Shown here one piece after another: positions 41,479-50,179 of a DNA stretch of 64,000 nt. A program made the translations under genes and the position numbers. Source of the stretch: Micromonospora andamanensis. Its GTDB lineage: Bacteria > Actinomycetota > Actinomycetes > Mycobacteriales > Micromonosporaceae. The stretch's first letter is position 1, and each line of letters begins with the position of its first letter. The stretch spans positions 1 to 64,000 of the forward strand of contig NZ_BOOZ01000019.1 in assembly GCF_016863495.1 (NCBI RefSeq), in the 5' to 3' direction. The notes under the pieces are model-generated. The model was not told the DNA's origin. It searched no databases and worked only from the letters and a program-made list of their open reading frames with translations.

Positions 41479-42582
41479 TCATGCCGGAGTGACAGGCGCC
41501 GGCTCGCGCAGCGCGCCACGCGGGGTCGCCGCGGCGAGGAAGCGGCGGTACACCTCCTCGTAGCCGGCGGCCATCCGTTCGGTGGAGAAGGTCCGGGCCA
41601 CGTGTGCCACACAGTCCCTGGGGTCCAGGTCGGAGGCCCGCCGCAGCGCCGCCGGCAACTCGTCCGGCCGCTGACAGATCAACCCGCTCACCCCGGGGCG
41701 GACCAGTTCCGGCACCGCTCCCCGGTTCAGCGCCACCACAGGTGTCCCGGTCGCCATCGCCTCCAGCATCACGATGCCGAACGGCTCCTCCCACTGGATC
41801 GGCATGACCAGGCAGCGCGCCTCGACCAGCAGGCGCAACACGGCCTTCCGGTCGGCGTCGAGCAGCACCGTGACGTCCGGCCCGAGCATCGGCCGGATCA
41901 CCTCGTCGTAGTAGCGCCGCTCGGCGGGCTCGTTGCACTTGCCGGCCAGCACCAGCGGCAGACCGGCGGCCCGGCAGGCGCGGATGGCCAACTCCGGCCC
42001 CTTGTCCGGGCTGAACCGGGCGAGCCACAGCACCGGGCCGTTGCTGGGGACGTCCTTGCGCGGGAAGTCGTCCAGGCTCATCGCGTTGTGCACGGTGCCC
42101 ACCCAGGGCAGGTGCGGATTCAACCCCCGTTGGGTGTGTGAGATCGCCACCAGGCCGACCCCACGGTCGGTGTCGCTGAGCACCGTCCCGTACTCGCCCA
42201 CCGGGTTGCCGTGCACTGTCGCCACAGTGGGTACCTCCCGCCGGCCGGCCACCAGCGGACCGATCGTGCTGTGGTCGTGCACGATGTCGAAGTCGGCGGG
42301 ACTGAGCAGATGGTTGACCCGGGCCAGGTGAGCCAGTTCGGGCAGCGCCTCGCCGAGGCGGTCGAACTGCAACTCGTCGAGGGTGGCCAGGAAGTCGGCG
42401 GCGGTGCCGTGGGCCGCACCGGCACCCATCAGGGTCACCGCGTGGCCTCGGGCGACCAGAGCGTCGACCAGGCCGGCCACCACCTGTTCCAGTCCGCCGT
42501 AGCCCGGCGGCGGCACCGACAGCCAGGGCGGCACCACCATCGCGATCCGCAACCGGTGCTCACGCGCAAGGTTGTCGGCCAC
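41479..42582 (-). CDS. Family 4 glycosyltransferase
   Basis: This 367-residue GT-B enzyme transfers a sugar from an NDP donor. The N-terminal glycine loop reads PPPGYGGLEQVVAGL. The C-terminal Rossmann half holds LWLARFSPDKGPELAI and the donor-binding E-x7-E in EEPFGIVMLEAMATGTPVVA. It resembles GT4 enzymes of trehalose, glycolipid and polysaccharide pathways, but the acceptor cannot be told. The protein is cytoplasmic or peripheral. It stands alone, convergent with the kinase gene 13 bases away, and the BON-protein gene lies 106 bases upstream on the same strand. Confidence 0.9.
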   Translation of the reverse strand: MADNLAREHRLRIAMVVPPWLSVPPPGYGGLEQVVAGLVDALVARGHAVTLMGAGAAHGTAADFLATLDELQFDRLGEALPELAHLARVNHLLSPADFDIVHDHSTIGPLVAGRREVPTVATVHGNPVGEYGTVLSDTDRGVGLVAISHTQRGLNPHLPWVGTVHNAMSLDDFPRKDVPSNGPVLWLARFSPDKGPELAIRACRAAGLPLVLAGKCNEPAERRYYDEVIRPMLGPDVTVLLDADRKAVLRLLVEARCLVMPIQWEEPFGIVMLEAMATGTPVVALNRGAVPELVRPGVSGLICQRPDELPAALRRASDLDPRDCVAHVARTFSTERMAAGYEEVYRRFLAAATPRGALREPAPVTPA

Positions 42583-42688
42583 GTACCCTCCCTGTCGCGG
42601 TCCGGAGGCGTCGACGGTGCTCGGCGCCAGCCTGGAATCGAGCGTCTTCCCGGTCCCGGCCGGGACAAACGGGCGTGGGTTCGCCGGT

Positions 42689-43360
42689 TCAGCCGCCCAC
42701 CAGCAGTTGGTCCCGTACCATGCAGACGCCTTCGGCCGACCACGCGATCCGTTCCGCCTGATCCCGCTCCCACCAGGAACGCACCACTCCGGTCAGCGTC
42801 ACCGTGTCGCCGCGCACCTGGACGACCACCCGTTCGGTGCCGATGCCCCGCATCAGGGCACGTTGCACGTCGGTGCGGATCCGGTCGACGTCGACCGGGG
42901 CGGCGGGCCTCACCTCGACCAGGTTGGTGACGCCGCGTACGCCGCGCAGCCGGCGCAGTTCGCGCTCGGCGGTACGGCGCTGCCAACCGAACTCCACAGC
43001 GCCGCGCAGCATCAACCAGCCGTCGGAGACGGTGAGGTCCAGTTGCTCGGCCGGCACGAAGCTGTTCCACTCCAGCGCTCGGCTGGCCGCGATCGCCAGG
43101 TCGCCGTCGGTGACGTCGACAGGCCCGGTGGGGCGCACCTCGATGTCGTCGGCGACCGCCCGTACCCCACGTACCCGTTGCGCCCCGCGCACCGCCGCCC
43201 ACCTGTGTGCGGCGCTGTCCACGCCGCCGGTGAGCGAAACCACGCCGTCGCGCACGCTCACCCCGATGTCGGTCGAGCGCACCTGGGCGTCCCAGGCGAG
43301 TTCGTCAAGCACGTCGCGCTGGATCCGGTCATCGCTCCGGGCCGCCGTCGCCGTGGTCAT
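42689..43360 (-). CDS. Triple BON-domain protein
   Basis: This 223-residue protein is built from three consecutive BON domains (about 12-78, 90-155 and 160-220), each with the pattern of a helix, then V-x-D-G-x-V-x-L-x-G, then a second helix. Examples are VSVRDGVVSLTGGVDS and VQVRGDTVTLTGVVRSW. BON domains bind phospholipid or glycan. With neither signal peptide nor membrane helix it is probably cytoplasmic, unlike the periplasmic OsmY type. ATG at 43360 is supported by a purine-rich stretch. Function is unknown; stress-related membrane binding is a guess. Confidence 0.85.
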   Translation of the reverse strand: MTTATAARSDDRIQRDVLDELAWDAQVRSTDIGVSVRDGVVSLTGGVDSAAHRWAAVRGAQRVRGVRAVADDIEVRPTGPVDVTDGDLAIAASRALEWNSFVPAEQLDLTVSDGWLMLRGAVEFGWQRRTAERELRRLRGVRGVTNLVEVRPAAPVDVDRIRTDVQRALMRGIGTERVVVQVRGDTVTLTGVVRSWWERDQAERIAWSAEGVCMVRDQLLVGG

Positions 43361-43419
43361 GGCACCCCCATCCGCCTCCGCAGGTCTTCTCGGCCGAGGC
43401 TGCCGGGCAGCGGGGTGAG

Positions 43420-43448
43420 CCCGGTTCACCCGGTCCGGGTGAACCGGG
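43420..43448. repeat. 29-base palindrome upstream of the BON gene
   Basis: CCCGGTTCACCCGG at 43420-43433 and its exact complement at 43435-43448 flank a single base. It could be an operator for the BON gene (60 bases before its ATG) or a second terminator for the HtrA transcript. Confidence 0.6.
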
Positions 43449-43457
43449 AAAGAGGAA

Positions 43458-43506
43458 GGGCGGCGGGTGTCGCGGCCAACCCCCTTGGCCGCGCCACCCG
43501 CCGCCC
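43458..43506 (-). terminator. Two-tier hairpin terminator after the HtrA gene
   Basis: Outer arms GGGCGGCGGGTG (43458-43469) and complement (43495-43506) enclose an inner stem CGCGGCCAA/TTGGCCGCG (43471-43479 and 43485-43493) with a CCCCC loop. It starts 28 bases past the protease stop. Confidence 0.75.
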
Positions 43507-43533
43507 CGGAGGGAGGAAGCAGGTCCTGTCTCG

Positions 43534-45069
43534 TTAGGACGCTTCGGCGAGCGTCACGGTTGCCGTCGCCTCGGCACCATTTCGCTGGTACGTCACCTCG
43601 ACCTGGTCACCGACCTTGCCGGCCTGGACGGCGGCCACCAGGTCGTTGGAGTCGTTGATCGCCTTGTCGCCGAACCGGGTGATCACGTCGCCCTGTTGCA
43701 GCCCGGCCCGCTCGGCCGCGCTGCCCGGGTTCACCGCGCCGATCAGCGCACCGCCGTCGGGGGCGGCGTTCACGCTGACCCCCAGCGACGGGTGGCTGAT
43801 CTTCTCGCCCCGCTGGAGCTTCTCCGCGACGTCCTTGGCCTTGTTGCTCGGGATGGCGAAGCCCACCCCGATGTTGCCGGTGCTGCCCTGCCCCGCGGTG
43901 GCGATCGCGGTGTTGATGCCGATCACCTCACCCCGGGTGTTGACGAGTGCGCCACCCGAGTTGCCCGGGTTGATCGGGGCGTCGGTCTGCAGCAGCCCCG
44001 AGATCGAGCTGACCGCCTGGCCGGGGAGCTGCTGCCCCCCACCGGCCTGGATGGTGCGGTCCCGGGCGCTGAGGATCCCCGCGGTGACCGAGCCCTGCAG
44101 GCCGAGCGGACTGCCGAGGGCGAGGACCTGGTCGCCGACCTGCATCGCGTCGCTGTCGCCGAGGGTGGCCGGCTGGAGATCGGTCAACCCGTTCGCCTTC
44201 AGCACCGCGAGGTCGGTCTTCGGGTCCGTCCCCACCACCTCGGCCTGGGTGCTGGTGCCATCCGCGAAGAAGACCCGGACCGTGTCACCGCCCCCGGCGA
44301 TCACGTGGTTGTTCGTCAGCACGTAGCCGTCGGCACTGAGCACCACGCCGGAGCCCTCACCGCTGCCGGTGCTGATGGACACGACGCTGTCCTGCACCGA
44401 CGCGGCGATGCGCGGCAGGTCGGCACCGTCGATCACGGGTGCGGCGCTGTAGGTGCGGGTGATCCCGCCGCCGTCGTTCAGCGCGAGGGCGAGGGCCCCG
44501 CCGGCGACCCCGCTGCCGAGCATCAGGGCGAACACGGCCACGCCGGCGCCGGCCAGCTTGGCGATCCGGCCGGGGCGGGTCCCTGCGTTGGACGGGGTGG
44601 GTGCCCACGGGGCCGGCTGACCCGGGTAGCCGCCCGGCACTCCGGGGGTCTGCCCCGGATACCCCGGCTGCCCGGCACCGGGCCCGGTCGGCTGGGCGCC
44701 GCTCCAGGCGGGCTGGCCGGGATACCAGGGATTGCCCGGGTAGCGGGCACCCGGCTGGTACGGGTGCTGGTAAGGCTGCTGGTGCTGGTGAGCGCCGGCC
44801 GGTGCCCAGGTGGGCTGACCGGAGACCGGCTGCGCCGCCACCGGCGAGCCGGTGCCGTCGCCCGGGCGGCCCGGCGCGGCGTCCGGGCCGGCCGACGACG
44901 GGTCGACGGCCCGCACCGGTACGGTCGGCGCCTCGACCGTCGGGTCGGCGTCGGGACGGGCTGTGGACGGGGAGTCGGACCGCGCGTACTCGGCGCGGGA
45001 CAGCTCGGGTTGCGACGGCTCGGCGTCGGTGGGGGCCGGCCGGCGCGGGTCGGACTCGTACTCGGTCAT
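43534..45069 (-). CDS. HtrA/PepD-like membrane-anchored serine protease
   Basis: This 511-residue envelope protease has a long disordered Pro/Gln/Tyr-rich cytoplasmic N-terminus (1-165) and one membrane helix (about 172-197). The trypsin-like domain holds His near 253 (TNNHVIAG), Asp in TDLAVLK and Ser near 370 (GNSGGAL). A PDZ domain sits at about 410-505. The layout equals mycobacterial PepD/HtrA. It lies 62 bases after the histidine kinase gene in the order regulator-kinase-protease, matching mprA-mprB-pepD, so it probably degrades misfolded envelope proteins under that system's control. GGGAGAAGG precedes the ATG at 45069. Confidence 0.94.
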   Translation of the reverse strand: MTEYESDPRRPAPTDAEPSQPELSRAEYARSDSPSTARPDADPTVEAPTVPVRAVDPSSAGPDAAPGRPGDGTGSPVAAQPVSGQPTWAPAGAHQHQQPYQHPYQPGARYPGNPWYPGQPAWSGAQPTGPGAGQPGYPGQTPGVPGGYPGQPAPWAPTPSNAGTRPGRIAKLAGAGVAVFALMLGSGVAGGALALALNDGGGITRTYSAAPVIDGADLPRIAASVQDSVVSISTGSGEGSGVVLSADGYVLTNNHVIAGGGDTVRVFFADGTSTQAEVVGTDPKTDLAVLKANGLTDLQPATLGDSDAMQVGDQVLALGSPLGLQGSVTAGILSARDRTIQAGGGQQLPGQAVSSISGLLQTDAPINPGNSGGALVNTRGEVIGINTAIATAGQGSTGNIGVGFAIPSNKAKDVAEKLQRGEKISHPSLGVSVNAAPDGGALIGAVNPGSAAERAGLQQGDVITRFGDKAINDSNDLVAAVQAGKVGDQVEVTYQRNGAEATATVTLAEAS

Positions 45070-45131
45070 GCCCCTACCTTCTCCCATCGCTCTGCGTCCC
45101 GCCTTGGGCTGAACTGAGGATTGGCTGAAAA

Positions 45132-46685
45132 TCACTGGTCGTCGATGTCGGTGGCCGGCGCGAGCGGCAGCCGTACCCGGAAGGTGGCACCACCGCCCGG
45201 CGTCTCGGTCACCTCGACGGTGCCCTGGTGCACGGTCACCAGCGCGGCGACGATCGCCAGGCCGAGACCGGTGCCGGTGTTGCCGTCGGTCCTGCGGGTA
45301 CGCGAGGCGTCCACCCGGTAGAAGCGCTCGAAGACCCGTTCCGCCTGCTCGGCGGTGAGCCCCGGCCCGGTGTCGGCCACCTCGATCACCGCCAGGTTCC
45401 CGGGCTCGGCGCGCAGCCGCAACGTCACCGCCGCACCGGGCGGGGTGTGCCGCAGCGCGTTCGTCATCAGGTTGCCGATCACCTGCCGCAGGCGGGCGTC
45501 GTCGCCGCGGACCACGAGCGGACCGGAGCCGGGCTCGATCTCCAGTTCGATCTGCCGGTCCGGCGCCATCGCGCGGGCCGCCGCCACCGAGTCCGCCGCC
45601 AGCACCGGCAGCTCCACCGGAGCCAGCGAGAGCGGCCGTTCGCGGTCCAGCCGGGCCAGCAGCAGCAGGTCCTCGACCAGCAGTCCCATCCGGGCCGCCT
45701 CGTCCTCGATCCGGCGTAGCAGGTCCGAGGTCTGCTCGGGGGCCCGGGCCGCACCCTGGCGGTACAGCTCGGCGAAGCCGCGGATGGTGGTCAGCGGGGT
45801 ACGCAGTTCGTGCGAGGCGTCCGCCACGAACTGCCGCATCCGCTCCTCGGAGCGGCGGGCCCGGGCCTCGGAGGCACGGGCCCCCTCGGCGGCGTCCCGG
45901 GCCGCCGACTCCGACGCCGCCCGGGCGGTGAAGGCCATCTCGATCTGACTGAGCATCGCGTTCAGGGCCCGGGACAACCGGCCCAGTTCCGAGGTCGGGC
46001 AGGGTTGGCCGTCCTCCGGGTCGGGCACCCGGCGGCTCAGATCACCACCGGCGATGGCGGCGGCGGTACGTTCGATCTCCACAAGCGGCTTGAGGCTGGT
46101 CCGGACGATCGCCGCGCCGATCGAGGCGAGCAGCACCAGCACCGCCCCACCGACCAGCAGGTCGATCCAGATGAGCCGCTTCACCGCCTGCTCCACGTCG
46201 GTGAGGTGCTGCCCGATCGCCGCCCACTGCCCGTTGGGAAGCTCGGTGTAGAGCATCCGCCAGCGCACGTCGCTGCCGCGCGCCCGGGTATCGAACGGTT
46301 TTCCGGCCAGTTGCTCGAAACCGGCGGCGTCCTGGGGCCAGGGCGGCAGGTCGGCGGCGTCGAACCGGCGTTCGTCGAACCCGTAGGCCGAGACCAGCCC
46401 GCTGCTGCGGCTGGTCACCACCACCACGTAGTCGGTGGGGATAACCGAGTCCGGCGGGATGTAGACCTCCGCCCAGGGCTTGTTCGCCAGGTCGCCCTCG
46501 ATGGTTTCGACAGCGCTGATCAGCTCCCCGTCCACCTGGTCGACCAGGTAGCTGCGGAGAAAGATCGTGGTAAGTGAGGCGATCACCAGCAGCGCAGCGG
46601 CGACCAGGGTCAGCACGGCCGCGACCAGCTTCACCCGCAGCGGTACCGCGCGGAGCCGGAACTTGACCTGCTGTACCGCGTTCAC
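45132..46685 (-). CDS. MprB-like sensor histidine kinase
   Basis: This 517-residue membrane kinase has helix 1 at about 20-42 and an extracytoplasmic sensor of about 125 residues. Helix 2 (about 172-195) leads to a HAMP region (PLVEIERTAAAIAGGDLSRR). A coiled coil precedes the dimerisation box DASHELRTPLTT with the phospho-acceptor His292. The ATPase domain has N, G1 and G2 boxes: NLMTNALRHTP, VADTGPGL and GTGLGLAIV. Its GTG start overlaps the regulator's stop (GTGA). A stress sensor of the envelope is the likely role, by analogy to MprB. Confidence 0.94.
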   Translation of the reverse strand: MNAVQQVKFRLRAVPLRVKLVAAVLTLVAAALLVIASLTTIFLRSYLVDQVDGELISAVETIEGDLANKPWAEVYIPPDSVIPTDYVVVVTSRSSGLVSAYGFDERRFDAADLPPWPQDAAGFEQLAGKPFDTRARGSDVRWRMLYTELPNGQWAAIGQHLTDVEQAVKRLIWIDLLVGGAVLVLLASIGAAIVRTSLKPLVEIERTAAAIAGGDLSRRVPDPEDGQPCPTSELGRLSRALNAMLSQIEMAFTARAASESAARDAAEGARASEARARRSEERMRQFVADASHELRTPLTTIRGFAELYRQGAARAPEQTSDLLRRIEDEAARMGLLVEDLLLLARLDRERPLSLAPVELPVLAADSVAAARAMAPDRQIELEIEPGSGPLVVRGDDARLRQVIGNLMTNALRHTPPGAAVTLRLRAEPGNLAVIEVADTGPGLTAEQAERVFERFYRVDASRTRRTDGNTGTGLGLAIVAALVTVHQGTVEVTETPGGGATFRVRLPLAPATDIDDQ

Positions 46686-47383
46686 GCCGCCGGCTTGCGC
46701 AGGACGTACCCGACGCCACGCAGGGTGTGGATCAGCCGGGGATCGGTGGTGTCGACCTTACGGCGCAGGTACGAGATGTACGACTCGACGATGTTGTCGT
46801 CGCCCCGGAAGTCGTAGTTCCACACGTGGTCGAGGATCTGCGCCTTGGACAGCACCCGGTTGGCGTTGAGCATCAGGTACCGCAGCAGTTTGAACTCGGT
46901 GGGTGAGAGCTGCACCCGCTGGCCGGCCCGGTAGACCTCGTGGGTCTCCTCGTCCAGTTCCAGGTCGGCGAAGGTGAGCCGGGCGGGCGCCTGCTCGCCG
47001 GTGCTGGTGCGGCGCAGCACCGCCCGGATCCGGGCGGTCAGCTCCTCCAGGCTGAACGGCTTGGTCACGTAGTCGTCCCCGCCCAGGGTGAGCCCGCGGA
47101 TCTTGTCGTCGGTGGCGTCCCGGGCGGTGAGGAAGACCACAGGCGTACGCGTGCCGCCCTCACGCATCATCCGGATCACCTCGAACCCGTCGAGGTCCGG
47201 CAGCATCACGTCGAGCACCACGAGGTCGGGGCGATGGTCACGGGCCGCGCTCAGCGCGGCGCTGCCACTGGTGGCGGTGGCCACGTCGAATCCCGCGAAG
47301 CGCAGGCTCGCGGAGAGCAGTTCGAGAATGTTGGGGTCATCCTCGACGACGAGCAGTCGCGCCTCGGTCTGGGTAGCGGCCAT
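46682..47383 (-). CDS. MprA-like OmpR-family response regulator
   Basis: This 233-residue regulator has a receiver domain with phospho-acceptor Asp58 (VVLDVMLPDLDG), a conserved Thr in VFLTARD and Lys in YVTKPFS. The winged-helix DNA-binding domain covers about 135-230 (LSPTEFKLLRYLMLNANRVL, ESYISYLRRKVD). It is the first gene of the regulator-kinase-protease operon. ATG at 47383 begins close to the conserved part; in-frame starts at 47392 and 47407 exist. A binding site for it is not obvious upstream, since the motif in this genus is unknown to me. Confidence 0.94.
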   Translation of the reverse strand: MAATQTEARLLVVEDDPNILELLSASLRFAGFDVATATSGSAALSAARDHRPDLVVLDVMLPDLDGFEVIRMMREGGTRTPVVFLTARDATDDKIRGLTLGGDDYVTKPFSLEELTARIRAVLRRTSTGEQAPARLTFADLELDEETHEVYRAGQRVQLSPTEFKLLRYLMLNANRVLSKAQILDHVWNYDFRGDDNIVESYISYLRRKVDTTDPRLIHTLRGVGYVLRKPAA

Positions 47384-47455
47384 GCCGCCCATCATCCGCG
47401 CAGACACTGCGCCCGTGCTGGGCGGATCCTGGAAAAAGCCTGTGAGCGGGATCGG

Positions 47456-48448
47456 TCAGGCGGCCAGCGGCAGCTCCCGCTCCCCGGTCGACGGACTGCC
47501 CGGTGACGTCGCCGCCGGGGACCGGGTCGCCACCGGTAGCACGACCGGTCCGGCGTCGGGCCGGGCCGGCACGCGTACCGGCTGCTCGGGCGCGGGCTCG
47601 GTGGTCACCGGCGCGGTCCGCGCGGCCGGCGACGACGGTACGAGATGCACAGCCGACTCGGCGACCCGGGCCAGCGCCCGTCGGTCGGCGGACCGTCCCG
47701 GGTGCAGCGCCGCGGCGATGTCGACGCAGACTGTCAACCTCCGGACCGCGAGCATCCGGCGCACCGACCGCACCAGGTTCTCGTCGCCGACGAAGGCCGG
47801 TGCCGTGCTGGTTGCGCCGGTCACGCCGCAGCGGTAGCCGATCCGCAGCGGCACCACTGGCGCCCCGGCGTCGATCGCGGCCTGAAACATCGCCGGCCGG
47901 AAACCGGTGGGCGGACGGCAGCGGGTTGCGGCGCCGCACCAGGTGGTGCCCTCGGGGAACACTGCCACCGAGCGGCCCGACAGCAACGCCGCGGCCACCC
48001 GGCCCACCGTGGCGGGCAGTTCGCGGGGACGGGAACGGTCCACGAACACGGTGCCGGCCGCGTGCGCGAGCAGGCCGACGAGTGGCCAGCGGCGTATCTC
48101 CCGCTTGGCCACCAGGCGGGCCGGCGCGACGGCCAGCAGCGCCAGGACGTCCCACCAGGAGACATGGTTGGCGACCAGCAGGGCTCGCCGCCGAGGCAGC
48201 CGACCGCGCACGTCGAGGCGTACGCCGCAGACCCGTGCCGTGGCACGCGCCCAGCCGCGCAACGCGGCCTGACGTTCCCGGGTCGGCAGGATCGGGAGCA
48301 CTGCCGCCAGCCCGACGCCGAGCCCGAGCATGCCGAGCAGGCCGGCGGCGCGGCCCAGTTGCCGCACCGCCGAGGCGGTGGGAGCCTCGCCGGGGCCGGG
48401 CAGGCATTCGGGGCCACAGCCGGAGATGGGCCGCCAGAGCGTGGTCAT
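47456..48448 (-). CDS. PlsC/OlsA-like lysophospholipid acyltransferase
   Basis: This 330-residue PlsC-domain protein has a hydrophobic N-terminal region (LLGMLGLGVGLAAVLPIL) and the catalytic block NHVSWWD (H-x4-D). FVDRSRPRELP and FPEGTTW mark the acceptor site, and a Pro/Ala-rich disordered tail ends the protein (about 270-330). ATG at 48448 overlaps the stop of the upstream acyl-transferase gene (ATGA). The pairing of an Acetyltransf_5 (OlsB-like) protein with a PlsC protein mirrors olsB-olsA of ornithine-lipid synthesis, in which OlsA adds the second acyl chain. General phosphatidate synthesis is the alternative. Confidence 0.87.
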   Translation of the reverse strand: MTTLWRPISGCGPECLPGPGEAPTASAVRQLGRAAGLLGMLGLGVGLAAVLPILPTRERQAALRGWARATARVCGVRLDVRGRLPRRRALLVANHVSWWDVLALLAVAPARLVAKREIRRWPLVGLLAHAAGTVFVDRSRPRELPATVGRVAAALLSGRSVAVFPEGTTWCGAATRCRPPTGFRPAMFQAAIDAGAPVVPLRIGYRCGVTGATSTAPAFVGDENLVRSVRRMLAVRRLTVCVDIAAALHPGRSADRRALARVAESAVHLVPSSPAARTAPVTTEPAPEQPVRVPARPDAGPVVLPVATRSPAATSPGSPSTGERELPLAA

Positions 48449-49209
48449 GGCTGCCCGCCGAGGAAGTGCCGCAGGTAGCGCGGATTCATCCGGTCCATGG
48501 AGAGCAGGACGTAGAAGTCGGCCACCCCGAAGTCCGGGTCGTACGCCGGCTCGCCGCAGACCTGGGCACCGAGCCGCAGGTAGCCGCGGAGCAGCGGCGG
48601 GACCAGCTTGGCCGATCCGGTGACCGGCTCGGTCGGCGCACCCGGCTCGGCGAACCAGGGTCGCAGTGGCCGGACCCGCAGGGATGGCGGCGACAGGTGC
48701 CTGGCCCGCGCCTGGGCCCAGACCTCGGCAGCGGCGAGGCCGCCGTCCGCCACCGGCACGGAGGCGCAACCACCGAGCCAGCGCAGACCCCGCAGGTGCA
48801 GGTAGCGGGCGATGCCCGCCCACATCAGGTTGATCACCGCGCCGCTGCGGTGCGCGGGATGTACGCAGGACCGGCCGGCCTCGACAAGGTGGCTGCGCAA
48901 CGGGTCGAGCGCGGTCAGGTCGAACTCGCCCTCGGCGTAGCGACGGTTGGTACGCCCCGGTGGAAGTAGTCGGTAGGTACCCACCACCTCGCCGCTGCCC
49001 TCCTGGCGCACCACCAGATGGTCACAGTAAGTATCGAAGACGTCACGGTCGAGGCCGGCCGTGTCGCGGGACACGGTGGCGCCCAACTCGCCGGCGAACA
49101 CCTGATGACGCAGGCGTTGTGCGGCCTCGACCTGGCTGGGGTTGTCGGCTATCGAAAGGGTGTAGCCGCTGGTCGTCAGTGCTACGTCCACGGCTGGCAG
49201 AACGGCCAT
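48445..49209 (-). CDS. OlsB-like GNAT acyltransferase
   Basis: This 254-residue GNAT protein is of the Acetyltransf_5 (OlsB/hemolysin-like) type. AAQRLRHQVFAGELGA near residue 30 is the family signature, followed by HLVVRQEGSGEVVGTYRLL. EAGRSCVHPAHRSGAVINLMWAGIARYL is the acyl-donor-binding region. OlsB-type enzymes attach a 3-hydroxyacyl chain from ACP to ornithine. Substrate assignment rests on family and on the coupled PlsC gene. ATG at 49209 is chosen for AGAGGG upstream; the frame runs up to 49314 but that part lacks homology. Confidence 0.85.
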   Translation of the reverse strand: MAVLPAVDVALTTSGYTLSIADNPSQVEAAQRLRHQVFAGELGATVSRDTAGLDRDVFDTYCDHLVVRQEGSGEVVGTYRLLPPGRTNRRYAEGEFDLTALDPLRSHLVEAGRSCVHPAHRSGAVINLMWAGIARYLHLRGLRWLGGCASVPVADGGLAAAEVWAQARARHLSPPSLRVRPLRPWFAEPGAPTEPVTGSAKLVPPLLRGYLRLGAQVCGEPAYDPDFGVADFYVLLSMDRMNPRYLRHFLGGQP

Positions 49210-49379
49210 GCCCTCTGTGTAGTGCCGGGGGGTTGCCGGCCCTGGTGACCGGCGGTGTCGATCCGGTGAACGCCGGTCGGCGACCGGTGGCCGACCCGCC
49301 ACGCCGGCCGACACCGGGGGCGTGCGAGGCTGCCGGTGCCCCGGCGACCCGACCGGGCGGCGTGGCGGACGGAGGCTCG

Positions 49380-50030
49380 ATGATCATCGAGGGACGCTTC
49401 AACGGACCGCCCGGTTCGGGCAACGGCGGGTGGAGTGCCGGTGTCTTCGCCAGCGCGTACGGCGGGGACGGTCCGGTCGAGGTGACCCTGCGCCGACCGC
49501 CACCGTTGGACACGCCGCTGACGCTCGTCGACGCGCAGGTGCGGGACCCGGCCGGCGAGGTGGTCGCACAGCTGCGGCCGACGCAGGATCTCGACGACGT
49601 CACGGTCCCGCCTGTGGATCTGGCGACCGCCCGGGCCGCCTCGGCGACGTACCCGGGGCTTGTCGATCATCCGTTCCCCCGCTGCTACGTCTGCGGTCCG
49701 CAGCGCCCCGACGGCCTGCGGATCTTTCCGGGTCGGCTGCCGGACGGCCGGACGGCCGCACCGGTGCGGGCGCCACGTCAGGTCGAGGTCGCCACCGTCT
49801 GGGCCGCCCTGGACTGTCCCGGCGGGTGGGCGGTGATCGGTGCCGGCCGGCCGTACGTGCTCGGCCGGATCGCGGCCCGGATCGCGGCGCTGCCCCGACC
49901 GGACGACGAGTGCGTGGTGACCGGCGCGCTGATCGGCACCGAGGGCCGCAAGGCCCTGGTGCACACGAGCCTGTACGCCCCGGACGGCCACCCGCTCGGC
50001 CACGCCCGGGCGACCTGGATCGCTGTGTAG
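49380..50030 (+). CDS. Hotdog-fold thioesterase-like protein
   Basis: This 216-residue protein resembles two tandem hotdog-type halves. GGWSAGVFASAYGG and VEVTLRRPPPLDTPL occur in the first, and CYVCGPQRPDGLRIFPG, VWAALDCPGGWAV and GRKALVHTSLYAPDG in the second. Homologues are annotated as acyl-CoA thioesterase-like proteins of unknown substrate. CYVCG is a frequent signature of this subgroup. GGAGG precedes the ATG at 49380. The divergent neighbour is the OlsB-like gene; a shared role in acyl metabolism is possible, not shown. Confidence 0.8.
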   Translation: MIIEGRFNGPPGSGNGGWSAGVFASAYGGDGPVEVTLRRPPPLDTPLTLVDAQVRDPAGEVVAQLRPTQDLDDVTVPPVDLATARAASATYPGLVDHPFPRCYVCGPQRPDGLRIFPGRLPDGRTAAPVRAPRQVEVATVWAALDCPGGWAVIGAGRPYVLGRIAARIAALPRPDDECVVTGALIGTEGRKALVHTSLYAPDGHPLGHARATWIAV

Positions 50031-50179
50031 ACGCGGTCGTCGATCGACTCGTACCTGGGGATGAGACGACTCCTGCCTGAGGTGGACGACGATCTCCCGA
50101 ACGAGCCCGATTGAATTGCTCGACCGTTAACGTCACGCTGTGCAACGGCGCACCCCGGCGCCGCCACGGGAGGAGAACG

